DNA from: JAVBOJ01 sp031550755
GTDB lineage: Bacteria > Bacillota > Clostridia > Oscillospirales > UBA929
Assembly (NCBI GenBank): GCA_031550755.1
Contig: JAVBOJ010000116.1
Coordinates: 1-26,969 of the forward strand
Length of the DNA: 26,969 bases
Direction: 5' to 3'
In this document: positions 14,790 through 23,625 of the stretch, piece after piece
Layout: each line of letters opens with the position of its first letter
How positions within the stretch are numbered: position 1 is the stretch's first letter
Notes under the pieces: model-generated
What the model was told of the DNA's origin: nothing
Seen by the model: the letters and a program-made list of their open reading frames with translations, nothing else
The model's database searches: none
Translations under genes and position numbers: made by a program

Positions 14790-16046
14790 ATGAAAAGACG
14801 GTTTTCCCTGAGCACGGTCATCGCTCTGATGCTGCTGGTGGCCACGGTCACCTACCTTATCACCTACTCGCAGGCCAATGAGGACATGAACCGCGCGCTG
14901 TCCAAGGCGGGCGAGGAGATCAAGAAAAACGAGAAATTTTCCAAGGTGCGAGACACCATTTTGACCAGCTTTGTCGGCGATGTCACCGAGCAGGAGCTGC
15001 TCGACGGCGCCATTGCCGGCATGGTGAACTCGCTCGGCGACCGTTATTCCCATTATCTGGGCGTCACCGACTATCAGCTCTATAAAAACAACAGCCGCAG
15101 CGGGCTTTTTGGCATCGGCATCAGCACTGTGATGCACGAGTCGGGCGATATTCTGGTGGTGGAGGTCTATGAGGGCTCTCCCGCCGGGCAGGCCGGGCTG
15201 CTGCCGTTTGAGCGCATTACGGCGGTCGAGGGCCAGCTGGTCACGGCAATCGGCTATCAGGTGGCCGTCAGCGCCATGCAGGGCGAGGAAAACTCCTCGC
15301 TGGAGCTCACCGTGCTGTCCGGCGACGGCCGCGAACGCCGGGTCACCGCCGTGCGGCGCGATCTGAAGGTCAGCCTCATCCGATCGGAGATTTTAGAGGG
15401 GCAAAACCTCGGCTATGTGCGCATCCGCTCCTTTGGGCCGGGGCTGTCGATTGATTTTCGCGAAGCCTTGCGGTATCTGCAAAACGCCGGTGTGGAGGGG
15501 CTTATTTTCGATGTGCGTTACAACCCCGGGGGCGAGCTGAGCGAGCTGTGTGAGGTGCTGGACACGCTCCTGCCCGAAGGGCCGATCATCTCCCTGCGCA
15601 ACAAGAAGGGCGAGACCGAGCTCAAAACCTCCCTGCCCGGCAGCATTGACCTGCCCATTGCCGTGCTCGTCGGCGGCAACAGCTTCAGCGCCGCCGAGTT
15701 TTTCGCCGCCGCGCTGCGGGAGTACAATATGGCGCTGCTCATCGGCGAGCCGACCACCGGCAAGGGCTACGGCCAGATGGACATCCAGCTTGACGACAAG
15801 TCGGGGCTCATTCTCTCCACAACCGAATATTTTACGCCGCAGGGGCACAGCCTGGACGGCGTGGGGCTCACTCCCGATGTCCCCGTTGAGCTGTCCGCCG
15901 CCGAGCGCGCATCGGCGCTCACCCATGAGCAGGATCGGCAGTTACAGGCCGCCATTGCCCGGGTGCGCGAGGCCGCCGACAAAATCGCCGCCGAACAGGC
16001 GATCAATTCCCCCGAGCCGCTGCCATCTGCCGCCGTATCCGGCTGA
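14790..16046 (+). CDS. S41 family C-terminal processing peptidase (CtpA/CtpB-like)
   Basis: A 418-residue protease with an N-terminal membrane anchor or signal (about 8-27), a helical cap (about 35-90), a PDZ domain (about 95-180; GIGIS, SPAGQAGLLPFERI) and the S41 catalytic core. The catalytic Ser-Lys pair is Ser300 (GGNSFSAAEFF) and Lys325 (EPTTGKGYGQ), 25 residues apart as in E. coli Prc. The Ala-, Glu- and Pro-rich tail may be disordered. In B. subtilis a related protein, CtpB, also lies beside ftsEX and acts in sporulation signalling, so a similar role here is plausible. AAAGGAAAGG lies before the ATG. Confidence 0.92.
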   Translation: MKRRFSLSTVIALMLLVATVTYLITYSQANEDMNRALSKAGEEIKKNEKFSKVRDTILTSFVGDVTEQELLDGAIAGMVNSLGDRYSHYLGVTDYQLYKNNSRSGLFGIGISTVMHESGDILVVEVYEGSPAGQAGLLPFERITAVEGQLVTAIGYQVAVSAMQGEENSSLELTVLSGDGRERRVTAVRRDLKVSLIRSEILEGQNLGYVRIRSFGPGLSIDFREALRYLQNAGVEGLIFDVRYNPGGELSELCEVLDTLLPEGPIISLRNKKGETELKTSLPGSIDLPIAVLVGGNSFSAAEFFAAALREYNMALLIGEPTTGKGYGQMDIQLDDKSGLILSTTEYFTPQGHSLDGVGLTPDVPVELSAAERASALTHEQDRQLQAAIARVREAADKIAAEQAINSPEPLPSAAVSG

Positions 16047-16072
16047 GCGCTTGAATTTCCTTCGATTTCTGC

Positions 16073-16101
16073 TTGACTTTTTCCGCGTTTTATGCTACCC
16101 T
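16073..16101 (+). promoter_or_regulatory. candidate promoter of the polyamine operon
   Basis: TTGACT (16073-16078) is followed after 17 bases by TACCCT (16096-16101), with an extended -10 TG at 16093-16094. Transcription would begin near 16108, at the first leader hairpin. The -10 box is weak apart from the TG extension, so this is moderate evidence. Confidence 0.5.
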
Positions 16102-16104
16102 CAG

Positions 16105-16130
16105 AATGTTACGCCGATGGGCGTAACATT
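16105..16130 (+). terminator. hairpin at the S41 gene end / leader start
   Basis: AATGTTACGCC (16105-16115) pairs perfectly with GGCGTAACATT (16120-16130) and is followed by TT. It could be a weak terminator of the cell-wall operon, or the 5' hairpin of the speD leader if the promoter at 16073 is used. Confidence 0.55.
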
Positions 16131-16167
16131 TTGGACAGCGAAAGGATCTTGTAGCGAACTTCCGACC

Positions 16168-16413
16168 ATTCCCCGTTTCCCGGGGAATCAGGGCCATACG
16201 GACAGCCGGTCGGGCCGCCGATCGCGGCGCAAGCCGCAATTATTGATTGAGTTTGAAGCTCAAATTTTATAAGTTGGTTACTTCATAACCAAACGCTTGT
16301 GAAACGGTCAATAAGAGTGGTAAAAGTAAGTTCTTGCTATATAGACTCTGAACCATCCAAAAAGATTGAAAAGTGAATGTAAATTCAAGAATATCTCTAT
16401 GGAAAAATGACCG
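16168..16413 (+). ncRNA. putative structured leader RNA / aptamer region of speD
   Basis: Visible helices in order: ATTCCCCG/CGGGGAAT (16168-16188). GCGGC-GCAA-GCCGC (16224-16237), a GNRA loop. AGTTTGA/TCAAATT (16250-16266). TTGGTTA/TAACCAA (16274-16292). A long-range helix CGGTCA (16305-16310) with TGACCG (16408-16413). Inside that helix lie AGAGT/ACTCT (16314-16318, 16345-16349) and TGAAT-GTAA-ATTCA (16374-16387), another GNRA loop. The enclosing helix ends exactly where the terminator begins, sharing base 16413. These pairings were found by eye and have not been energy-checked. Confidence 0.5.
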
Positions 16414-16468
16414 ATCTCAGGTTGTGCCGCGGCTTTGCGCCGCGGTGTAATTTGAGATCTTTTTATTT
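16413..16468 (+). terminator. intrinsic terminator / attenuator just upstream of speD
   Basis: Bases 16413-16433 pair with 16439-16459 along the full 21 positions, allowing G-T pairs, around a five-base loop. The GATCTCA/TGAGATC base and GCCGCGGC core are strong. TTTTT then ATTT follow. The run ends a few bases before the speD GGAGG (16470-16474) and ~20 bases before its ATG, a position that fits conditional termination rather than the end of an upstream gene. CTCAAATT (16259-16266) is perfectly complementary to AATTTGAG (16449-16456) in the 3' arm and could act as an antiterminator. Confidence 0.8.
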
Positions 16469-16480
16469 CGGAGGTGCGAC

Positions 16481-17239
16481 ATGGAAACCAAAATGAAACT
16501 TTACGGTTTCAACAACCTGACAAAATCCCTCAGCTTCAACATCTATGACGTGTGCTACGCCAAAACCGAGCGCGAGCAGAGGGACTATATCGCCTACATC
16601 GACTCGCAGTACAACTCCGAACGTCTGACCAAGATTTTGGAGCATGTCACCGAGATGATCGGCGCGCATGTCATCAGCATCTCCAAGCAGGACTATCATC
16701 CGCAGGGCGCCAGCGTAACCTTTTTGATCGCCGAGCACTCCATGGTGCCCAAGGGAGACACGGTGGTGGCCCATCTCGACAAGAGCCATGTTACCGTCCA
16801 TACCTATCCGGAGTATCATCCAGACAACGCCATCGCCACCTTCCGGGTGGACATTGACGTCGCCACCTGCGGGGAGATTACCCCGCTGTCCACGTTGGAT
16901 TTTCTCATCGGCAGCTTTGATTCGGACATCATCACGATGGATTACCGCATCCGCGGTTTTACCCGTGATGTGGCCGGCAAAAAGCTGTTTATCGACCATG
17001 ACATCACCTCGATTCAGGATTATATCCACGCCAAAACGCTGGAAAAATACGACGCCATCGACATCAACGTCTATCAGTCCAACATGTTCCACACCAAGAT
17101 GCTCATCAAGGAAGTCGATCTGCAAAACTATCTCTTCAACGCCGACGTCTATGAAATCGCCCCCAAGACCCGCCTGAACATCACCAACAGCCTGCGGCGG
17201 GAGATGATTGAGATTTTCAGCGGCGTCAACGTATACTAG
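16481..17239 (+). CDS. speD: S-adenosylmethionine decarboxylase proenzyme
   Basis: A 252-residue enzyme of the larger (E. coli-like) bacterial AdoMet decarboxylase type. It makes decarboxylated AdoMet, the aminopropyl donor for spermidine synthase. Self-cleavage occurs in LDKSHVTVHTYPE; Ser102 should become the pyruvoyl cofactor. The proton-donor cysteine is Cys130 in FRVDIDVATCGEITPL. Length fits this type rather than the ~120-residue Bacillus/Thermotoga type. GGAGG lies six bases before the ATG and immediately follows a terminator. First gene of the polyamine operon. Confidence 0.95.
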   Translation: METKMKLYGFNNLTKSLSFNIYDVCYAKTEREQRDYIAYIDSQYNSERLTKILEHVTEMIGAHVISISKQDYHPQGASVTFLIAEHSMVPKGDTVVAHLDKSHVTVHTYPEYHPDNAIATFRVDIDVATCGEITPLSTLDFLIGSFDSDIITMDYRIRGFTRDVAGKKLFIDHDITSIQDYIHAKTLEKYDAIDINVYQSNMFHTKMLIKEVDLQNYLFNADVYEIAPKTRLNITNSLRREMIEIFSGVNVY

Positions 17240-17244
17240 TCTCA

Positions 17245-17265
17245 AAAGGGCTGAGGCCCTTTCTC
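17245..17265 (+). terminator. hairpin between speD and the decarboxylase gene
   Basis: AAAGGGC (17245-17251) and GCCCTTT (17256-17262) form a perfect 7-bp stem with a TGAG loop, six bases after the speD stop, followed by CTC and no T-run of note. It may be a weak terminator or a processing/stability element that lets speD be expressed at a different level from the rest. Confidence 0.45.
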
Positions 17266-17314
17266 AAAATGGGAATAGGGATAAAATTATGAGGGGCAGG
17301 AACGGGGGTGACCT

Positions 17315-18787
17315 ATGCTTTCACAGGAGCGTGCGCCGATTTATGAGGCGCTGGAGGAGTTTAAAAAGGCTCGGATGGTGCCCTTTGATGTGCCCGGTCA
17401 CAAGCGCGGGCGCGGCAACCGCGAGCTCACCGACTTTTTGGGCGAGCGCTGTCTGACGGTGGACGTCAACTCTATGAAGCCGCTGGACAACCTCTGCCAT
17501 CCCATCGGCGTCATCCGGGACGCCGAGATGCTGGCCGCCGAGGCCTTCGGCGCGGCGCACGCCTTTTTTATGGTGGGCGGCACCACCTCGTCGGTGCAGG
17601 CGATGATCCTGTCGGCCTGCAAAAAGGGCGACAAAATCATTCTGCCGCGCAATGTACACCGCAGCGTTATTAATTCGCTGATCCTCTGCGGCGCCGTGCC
17701 GGTCTATGTCAACCCGCACACAAACGACCGGTTGGGCATCCCGCTGGGCATGTCGCTTTCCGGCGTGGCGCAGGCCATGGCGCAGCACCCCGACGCTCGC
17801 GCCGTGCTGGTCAACAACCCCACCTATTACGGCATCTGCTCGCCGTTGCGGGACATTGTCCGGCTGGCCCATGAAAAAAACATGCTGGTGCTGGCCGATG
17901 AGGCCCATGGCACCCATTTTTATTTTGGCGAGGGATTGCCCGCCGCCGCCATGGCCGCCGGAGCGGATTTCGCCTCGGTGAGCATGCACAAGTCGGGCGG
18001 GTCGCTGACCCAAAGCTCTTTTTTGCTTTGCGGGCCGCGGGTGAATGAGAACTACGTCCGGCAGATCATCAACCTGAGCCAGACCACCAGCGGGTCGTAT
18101 CTGCTGCTGTCCAGTCTGGACATTTCGCGCCGCAACCTGAGCCTGCGCGGACGTGAGATTTTCCGCGCCGTGCTGGACATGGCGTCCTACGCCCGTGAGG
18201 AAATCAACCTCATTGGGGATTATTACGCCTTCGGCGGGGAGCTTATAAACGGCGACACGGTGTTCGACTTCGACCGCACCAAGCTGTCGGTCAACACCCT
18301 GCCGCTCGGGCTGGCCGGCATCGAGGTCTACGACCTGCTGCGCGACGAATATGATATTCAGATCGAGTTCGGCGATCTGGGCAACATTTTGGCCTATGTC
18401 TCGGTGGGGGACAATTTCAAGAACATCGAGCGGCTGGTCGGTGCGCTGTCCGAGATCCGCCGCCGTTACAAAAAAGACGGCGCCGGGCTTATGACCCATG
18501 AATACCTCAATCCCCGGGTGGTGTTCTCGCCGCAGGAGGCGTTTTTTGCCGACAAGGAGAGCGTCCCGCTCCGGGAGGCGGTCGGGCGGGTCTGTTCGGA
18601 GTTTGTCATGTGTTATCCGCCCGGCATCCCGATTTTGGCGCCCGGTGAGGAGATTACGCGCGACATCGTGGACTACATCGCCTACGCGCAGGAAAAGGGC
18701 TGCTCGCTCACCGGGCCGGAGGATATGGAGGTCACCCGCCTCAATGTGCTGAAGGGAGGTTTCGCCGTTGGATTTATGGTACAGTGA
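17315..18787 (+). CDS. speA: Orn/Lys/Arg decarboxylase family, probably arginine decarboxylase
   Basis: A 490-residue fold-I PLP decarboxylase of the Bacillus SpeA/YaaO type. The PLP-binding lysine is Lys226 (SMHKSGGSLTQSS). The cofactor aspartate and histidine are in LADEAHGTHF (Asp195, His198). The N-terminal VPFDVPGHKRGRG is the family signature, and the C-terminal domain contains CYPPGIPILAPGEEIT. Substrate cannot be settled by these motifs. The downstream agmatinase makes arginine, giving agmatine, the best guess; lysine or ornithine are alternatives. The ribosome binding site GGGGGTG is four bases before the ATG. It overlaps speE by 20 bases. Confidence 0.88.
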   Translation: MLSQERAPIYEALEEFKKARMVPFDVPGHKRGRGNRELTDFLGERCLTVDVNSMKPLDNLCHPIGVIRDAEMLAAEAFGAAHAFFMVGGTTSSVQAMILSACKKGDKIILPRNVHRSVINSLILCGAVPVYVNPHTNDRLGIPLGMSLSGVAQAMAQHPDARAVLVNNPTYYGICSPLRDIVRLAHEKNMLVLADEAHGTHFYFGEGLPAAAMAAGADFASVSMHKSGGSLTQSSFLLCGPRVNENYVRQIINLSQTTSGSYLLLSSLDISRRNLSLRGREIFRAVLDMASYAREEINLIGDYYAFGGELINGDTVFDFDRTKLSVNTLPLGLAGIEVYDLLRDEYDIQIEFGDLGNILAYVSVGDNFKNIERLVGALSEIRRRYKKDGAGLMTHEYLNPRVVFSPQEAFFADKESVPLREAVGRVCSEFVMCYPPGIPILAPGEEITRDIVDYIAYAQEKGCSLTGPEDMEVTRLNVLKGGFAVGFMVQ

Positions 18788-19619
18788 ACGCCACACCGAG
18801 CATGTCAAGCTGTCCATCCGCATTGACCGCCAGCTGTTCTCGGGACAGAGCGAGTTCCAGCGCATCGACGTCTTTGAGTCGCCGGAATTCGGGCGTTTTC
18901 TCACGCTGGACGGCTATATGATGCTGACCGAGAAGGACGAGTATATCTACCACGAGATGATCACCCATGTGCCCATGGCGGTGCATCCCCAGGTGCGCGA
19001 CGTGCTGGTCATCGGCGCGGGCGACGGCGGCGTGGTGCGCGAGCTCTGCCGGTATGACACGATTGAGCACATTGACCTTGTGGAAATCGACGAGATGGTG
19101 GTCAAGGTCTGCCGGGAGTTTTTGCCCCAGACCGCCTATGCGCTGGATGACCCCCGGGTCAGCATCACCTATCAGGACGGACTGAAATACGTGCGCCGCA
19201 AAGAGGGCGTCTACGACCTGATTATTGTGGACTCCACCGACCCCTTCGGGCCGGGGGAGGGCTTGTTTACCAAAGAGTTTTACGGCAATTGCTTCAAGGC
19301 GCTCAAGGACGACGGAATTATGGTAAACCAACATGAGAGCCCGTTTTATCCCGAGGACGCCGCCGCCATGCAGCGCGCGCACAAGCGCATTGTCGAGTCG
19401 TTCGCCCTCAGCCGGGTCTATCAGGCGCACATTCCCACCTATCCGTCGGGGCATTGGCTGTTCGGCTTTGCGTCGAAAAAATACCACCCGGTGACCGGTC
19501 TGCGCGCCGCGCAGTGGAAGGCGTTGGGGCTCAAAACCCGGTACTACAACACGAATTTACACAAAGGGGCGTTCTATCTGCCCAATTATGTGGAGGAAAT
19601 GCTGACCGATGTGGAGTAA
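18768..19619 (+). CDS. speE: spermidine synthase (polyamine aminopropyltransferase)
   Basis: A 283-residue aminopropyltransferase that moves the aminopropyl group of decarboxylated AdoMet to putrescine. The N-terminal beta domain (LWYSERHTEHVKLSIRI) is followed by the Rossmann domain with VLVIGAGDGGVVREL (about 80-94), HIDLVEIDEMVV, and the gate segment IIVDSTDPFGPGEGLF (about 153-168). The C-terminal IPTYPSGHWLFGFASK is typical of spermidine synthases. TTG start at 18768 with GGGAGG eight bases upstream, all inside the end of the decarboxylase gene. Confidence 0.94.
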   Translation: MDLWYSERHTEHVKLSIRIDRQLFSGQSEFQRIDVFESPEFGRFLTLDGYMMLTEKDEYIYHEMITHVPMAVHPQVRDVLVIGAGDGGVVRELCRYDTIEHIDLVEIDEMVVKVCREFLPQTAYALDDPRVSITYQDGLKYVRRKEGVYDLIIVDSTDPFGPGEGLFTKEFYGNCFKALKDDGIMVNQHESPFYPEDAAAMQRAHKRIVESFALSRVYQAHIPTYPSGHWLFGFASKKYHPVTGLRAAQWKALGLKTRYYNTNLHKGAFYLPNYVEEMLTDVE

Positions 19620-20463
19620 AAATACCGAGACCTTTCTGGGATGCGACAGCGACTACGCGGAGGCGGCGCTCGTCCTGTTCGGCGCACCGTTTGACGGCAC
19701 CACGTCTTATCGCCCCGGTGCGCGGTTCGGCCCGCGCGCGATACGCGCCGAGTCCTACGGGCTGGAGACTTATTCGCCCTATCAGGACAGGGATTTGGAG
19801 GCGCTTTGCGTCTTTGACGGCGGCGATCTGGAGCTGCCCTTCGGCAACAGCGAGGCGGTGTTGTCCCTCGTGGAGGCGACCGTCGCGGGCATTTTGAAAG
19901 ACGGCAAAACTCCGGTCATGCTGGGCGGCGAGCACCTCATCACGCTGGGTGCGCTGCGCCCCTTCGCGCGGCGGTACCCCGGCCTGCACGTGCTGCATCT
20001 GGACGCGCACACCGACCTGCGGGATGATTATCTGGGGCAGACGCTGTCCCACGCAACCGTCATGCGGCGGATTTGGGAGCTTTTGGGCGACGGAAAAATC
20101 CACCAGTTCGGCATTCGCAGTGGGCTGAAAGAGGAATTTCAGTTTGCCCGGGCGCACGCCGATTTGCATATGTTCAACCTAGACGGCTTTGCCGAAACGG
20201 TCAAAGCCCTTGCGGGACAGCCGGTTTACCTCAGTCTGGATCTTGACGTCCTCGACCCGTCGCTCTTCCCCGGCACCGGAACGCCGGAGGCCGGCGGCGT
20301 GTCGTTCGAGGCGCTGCTCGGCGCGATTTTGGCGCTGCGGGAGACAAACATCGTCGGCTGCGACGTAAACGAGCTATCCCCCGGGCTGGATGCCTCCGGA
20401 GCGTCTACCGCCACGGCCTGTAAGATTACACGAGAGATACTTCTCGCGATAGGAGGACAATAA
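19609..20463 (+). CDS. speB: agmatinase (ureohydrolase family)
   Basis: A 284-residue arginase/agmatinase-family Mn enzyme, expected to turn agmatine into putrescine and urea. Metal-binding motifs are GGEHLITLG (about 105-113), LHLDAHTDLRDD (about 126-137) and SLDLDVLDPS (about 206-215). The substrate-side glutamate is in DVNELSPGLDASGAST. The SpeB length and the operon support agmatinase rather than arginase. ATG overlaps the speE stop by 11 bases, with GGAGG about 12 bases upstream. Confidence 0.92.
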   Translation: MWSKNTETFLGCDSDYAEAALVLFGAPFDGTTSYRPGARFGPRAIRAESYGLETYSPYQDRDLEALCVFDGGDLELPFGNSEAVLSLVEATVAGILKDGKTPVMLGGEHLITLGALRPFARRYPGLHVLHLDAHTDLRDDYLGQTLSHATVMRRIWELLGDGKIHQFGIRSGLKEEFQFARAHADLHMFNLDGFAETVKALAGQPVYLSLDLDVLDPSLFPGTGTPEAGGVSFEALLGAILALRETNIVGCDVNELSPGLDASGASTATACKITREILLAIGGQ

Positions 20464-20464
20464 C

Positions 20465-21660
<1,196 letters not shown>

Positions 21661-21664
<4 letters not shown>

Positions 21665-22794
21665 TGCTGCCGTTTGACGTCTCCGCGCTGCCCAGCCCCT
21701 GCTATGTGGTGGACGAGGCGCTGCTCGTCCGCAATTTGGAGATTTTACGCCAAGTGGCCGACCGCGCCGGCTGCAAAATCCTGTTGGCGCAGAAGGCGTT
21801 TTCGATGTTCTCCCTCTACCCGCTGATCGGGCGGTATCTCGACGGCACGGCGGCCTCCGGGCTCTATGAGGCTCGGCTCGGCTTCGAGGAAATGGGAGGG
21901 GAGACCCATGTCTTTTCGGCGGCCTACCGCGACGATGAGTTTGACGCGCTGCTGCCGTTTTGTGACCATATGGTGTTTAATTCGTTTTCCCAGTGGGAGA
22001 AGTTCCGTGCCCGGGCGCTGGCCGCCGGCAAACAGTGCGGCCTGCGCGTAAACCCCGCGCATTCCACCCAAAATCACGCCATTTATGACCCCTGCGCACC
22101 GGGCTCCCGTTTGGGGGTAATCGCAGAACAGTTCCGTCCGGAGCTGCTGGAGGGGCTGTCCGGTCTGCATTTTCACACCCTCTGTGAGCAAAACAGCGAC
22201 GCGCTGATCGAGACGCTGGCGGCGGTCGAGGAGAAGTTCGGGGCGTATCTGCCGCAAATGGCATGGGTCAACTTCGGCGGCGGGCACCACATCACCCGGG
22301 AGGATTATGACCGGGACGCGCTGGTGGACTGCATATTGGAATTCAAGGAAAAATACAATGTCGAGGTATATTTGGAGCCGGGCGAAGCCGTGGCGCTGAA
22401 TACCGGTTTTTTGGTCGCCTCCGTGCTGGATGTGGTCGAAAATGGCCTGCCCATCGCGATTTTGGACACCTCGGCGGCCTGCCATATGCCCGACGTGCTG
22501 GAAATGCCCTACCGCCCGCCGCTGCTCGGCGCGGGTCAACCGGGCGAAAAGCCGCACACCTTCCGGTTGGGCGGGCCGACCTGCCTGTCCGGCGACGTTA
22601 TCGGCGACTATTCCTTCGACGCGCCGCTGAAAGCCGGCGACCGGCTGGCGTTCGGCGATATGGCCATTTACACCATGGTCAAAAACAACACCTTCAACGG
22701 GATGCCCCTGCCGGCCATCGTGCTGGCGGGACGGGACGGGGTGCGCCTGGTGCGTGCATTCGGGTATGCGGATTTTAAACGGAGATTGTCCTGA
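21661..22794 (+). CDS. nspC: carboxynorspermidine / carboxyspermidine decarboxylase
   Basis: A 377-residue fold-III (alanine racemase-like) PLP decarboxylase. The PLP lysine is Lys45 (LLAQKAFSMFS). Other landmarks are FHTLCEQNSD (about 176-185), the phosphate-binding NFGGGHHITREDY (about 203-215), EPGEAVALNTG and the C-terminal AIYTMVKNNTFNGM. It removes the carboxyl group from the previous enzyme's product to give spermidine or norspermidine. The two adjacent ATGs (21661 and 21664) are both possible starts; the first overlaps the previous TGA. The longer frame further upstream is inside the dehydrogenase gene and is rejected. Last gene of the operon. Confidence 0.93.
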
Positions 22795-22796
22795 CA

Positions 22797-22823
22797 GGCG
22801 GCGGGGAGACCCGCCGCCCTTTT
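22797..22823 (+). terminator. intrinsic terminator of the polyamine operon
   Basis: GGCGGCGGG (22797-22805), GAGA loop, CCCGCCGCC (22810-22818), then CTTTTAT. It begins two bases after the last stop codon. Confidence 0.92.
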
Positions 22824-22830
22824 ATCGGCA

Positions 22831-22857
22831 AAAATTTATTGATAATCAATAAATTTT
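22831..22857. promoter_or_regulatory. 27-bp perfect palindrome, candidate operator
   Basis: AAAATTTATTGAT (22831-22843) and ATCAATAAATTTT (22845-22857) are exact complements around one base. It lies two bases upstream of the -35 box of the next operon, which encodes a small helix-turn-helix protein, so a regulatory binding site is likely. It is pure A/T apart from one G and one C. Confidence 0.65.
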
Positions 22858-22859
22858 GA

Positions 22860-22888
22860 TTGACAAACAGAAATTTGCGCGTTACAAT
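22860..22888 (+). promoter_or_regulatory. sigma-A promoter of the DUF2975 operon
   Basis: A perfect TTGACA (22860-22865) and TACAAT (22883-22888) with a 17-base spacer. The start codon is only 18 bases downstream, so the leader is very short. Confidence 0.85.
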
Positions 22889-22906
22889 CAAATTGGAGGT
22901 GGAACC

Positions 22907-23392
22907 ATGCCAAAACTGACAAAATTTCTCTTCTGGCTGTTTACGCTGATCTTTGGACTGGCCATTCTGGCCACGCTGGCGACCCCGTATCTGCTGGTGA
23001 TCCGCGCGGGGCTCCCGCCGGCGGACGAAATTCTGCTGACCTCGCGGTATCTGTCTTCATTGGTGTTTTACCTTCTGTGCGGCGGTTCCGCCTCCTTTAT
23101 CCTCTGGCAGGCGCGCGGCATCCTGCGCAATCTCACGCGCGGCGAGGTTTTTATTGTCGCCAACGCCCGCTTTGTGGGGCGCGGCTCGTGGGGCTGCTTT
23201 GTAATTTCGGCCGCCGCGCTGTACCGCGTGATCTCCCACGCGCTGGACTACGAGAAGTGGACATATGTACTGATGGAATACAACACACTGTTCGTCCCGG
23301 TGTTTGCCGTGGCGGGACTGCTGTGCCTCGTGGTGGCCAGCCTGTTTGAGAGTGCCGCGCGTCTCAAGCAGGACAACGATTTGGTGATATAG
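22907..23392 (+). CDS. DUF2975 domain membrane protein
   Basis: A 161-residue protein with four predicted membrane helices (about 5-32, 45-65, 92-112 and 128-150) and short loops. It fits the DUF2975 family (YoaS-like), whose genes are usually paired with a small YozG-type regulator, as here. The start at 22907 has GGAGG seven bases upstream; the in-frame ATG at 22856 is inside the palindrome/promoter. Function unknown. The pairing suggests a membrane partner for the regulator. Confidence 0.82.
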   Translation: MPKLTKFLFWLFTLIFGLAILATLATPYLLVIRAGLPPADEILLTSRYLSSLVFYLLCGGSASFILWQARGILRNLTRGEVFIVANARFVGRGSWGCFVISAAALYRVISHALDYEKWTYVLMEYNTLFVPVFAVAGLLCLVVASLFESAARLKQDNDLVI

Positions 23393-23394
23393 CC

Positions 23395-23625
23395 ATGGCG
23401 ATTTTGATCAATCTGGATGTGATGATGGCGCGGCGCAAGATCGGCCTGATGGAGTTGGCACAAAAGGTGGGCATGACCCCGGCCAATCTCTCGATTCTCA
23501 AAAACAACCACGCCCGGGCCGTCCGTTTTTCGACTTTGGAGGCGCTGTGCGAGGCGCTTTCCTGCCAGCCCGCCGACATTTTGGAATATGTTAAGGAGAA
23601 TGAGCATGGACAGAATCCCTCCTGA
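23395..23625 (+). CDS. YozG-like XRE-type regulator
   Basis: A 76-residue protein that is essentially one helix-turn-helix domain: MAILINLDVMMARRKIGLMELAQKVGMTPANLSILKN (in parts, 1-37), with FSTLEALCEALSCQPADILEY as the C-terminal half. This is the YozG/Cro-CI type found with DUF2975. It begins two bases after the DUF2975 stop. Likely binds the palindrome upstream, by inference. The last 20 bases overlap the next gene. Confidence 0.88.
   Translation: MAILINLDVMMARRKIGLMELAQKVGMTPANLSILKNNHARAVRFSTLEALCEALSCQPADILEYVKENEHGQNPS

Larger units (their letters stand above)
16047..16480 (+). other. 434-base non-coding region in front of speD
   Basis: No credible gene lies here. It contains a promoter candidate, a 5' hairpin, several further hairpins and a final terminator (listed separately). 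16241-16410 contains about 31% G+C by my count, against well over 60% in neighbouring genes. I regard it as the 5' leader of the polyamine operon. I found no match to lysine, SAM, cobalamin, c-di-GMP, guanidine or other riboswitch consensus sequences I know. Confidence 0.75.

Noticed and set aside
16141..16410. Lysine, SAM or another known riboswitch class in the speD leader
   Set aside because: None of the conserved sequence blocks I know for these classes could be found, so I left the element unclassified rather than naming it.
16241..16410. The AT-rich leader segment as a small mobile element
   Set aside because: No terminal inverted repeats, target duplication or transposase remnant are visible, and its structure runs straight into the attenuator.
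17321..18904. A 527-codon open frame on the minus strand opposite the decarboxylase gene
   Set aside because: Covers a gene with an intact PLP-binding site and has no family signature of its own.
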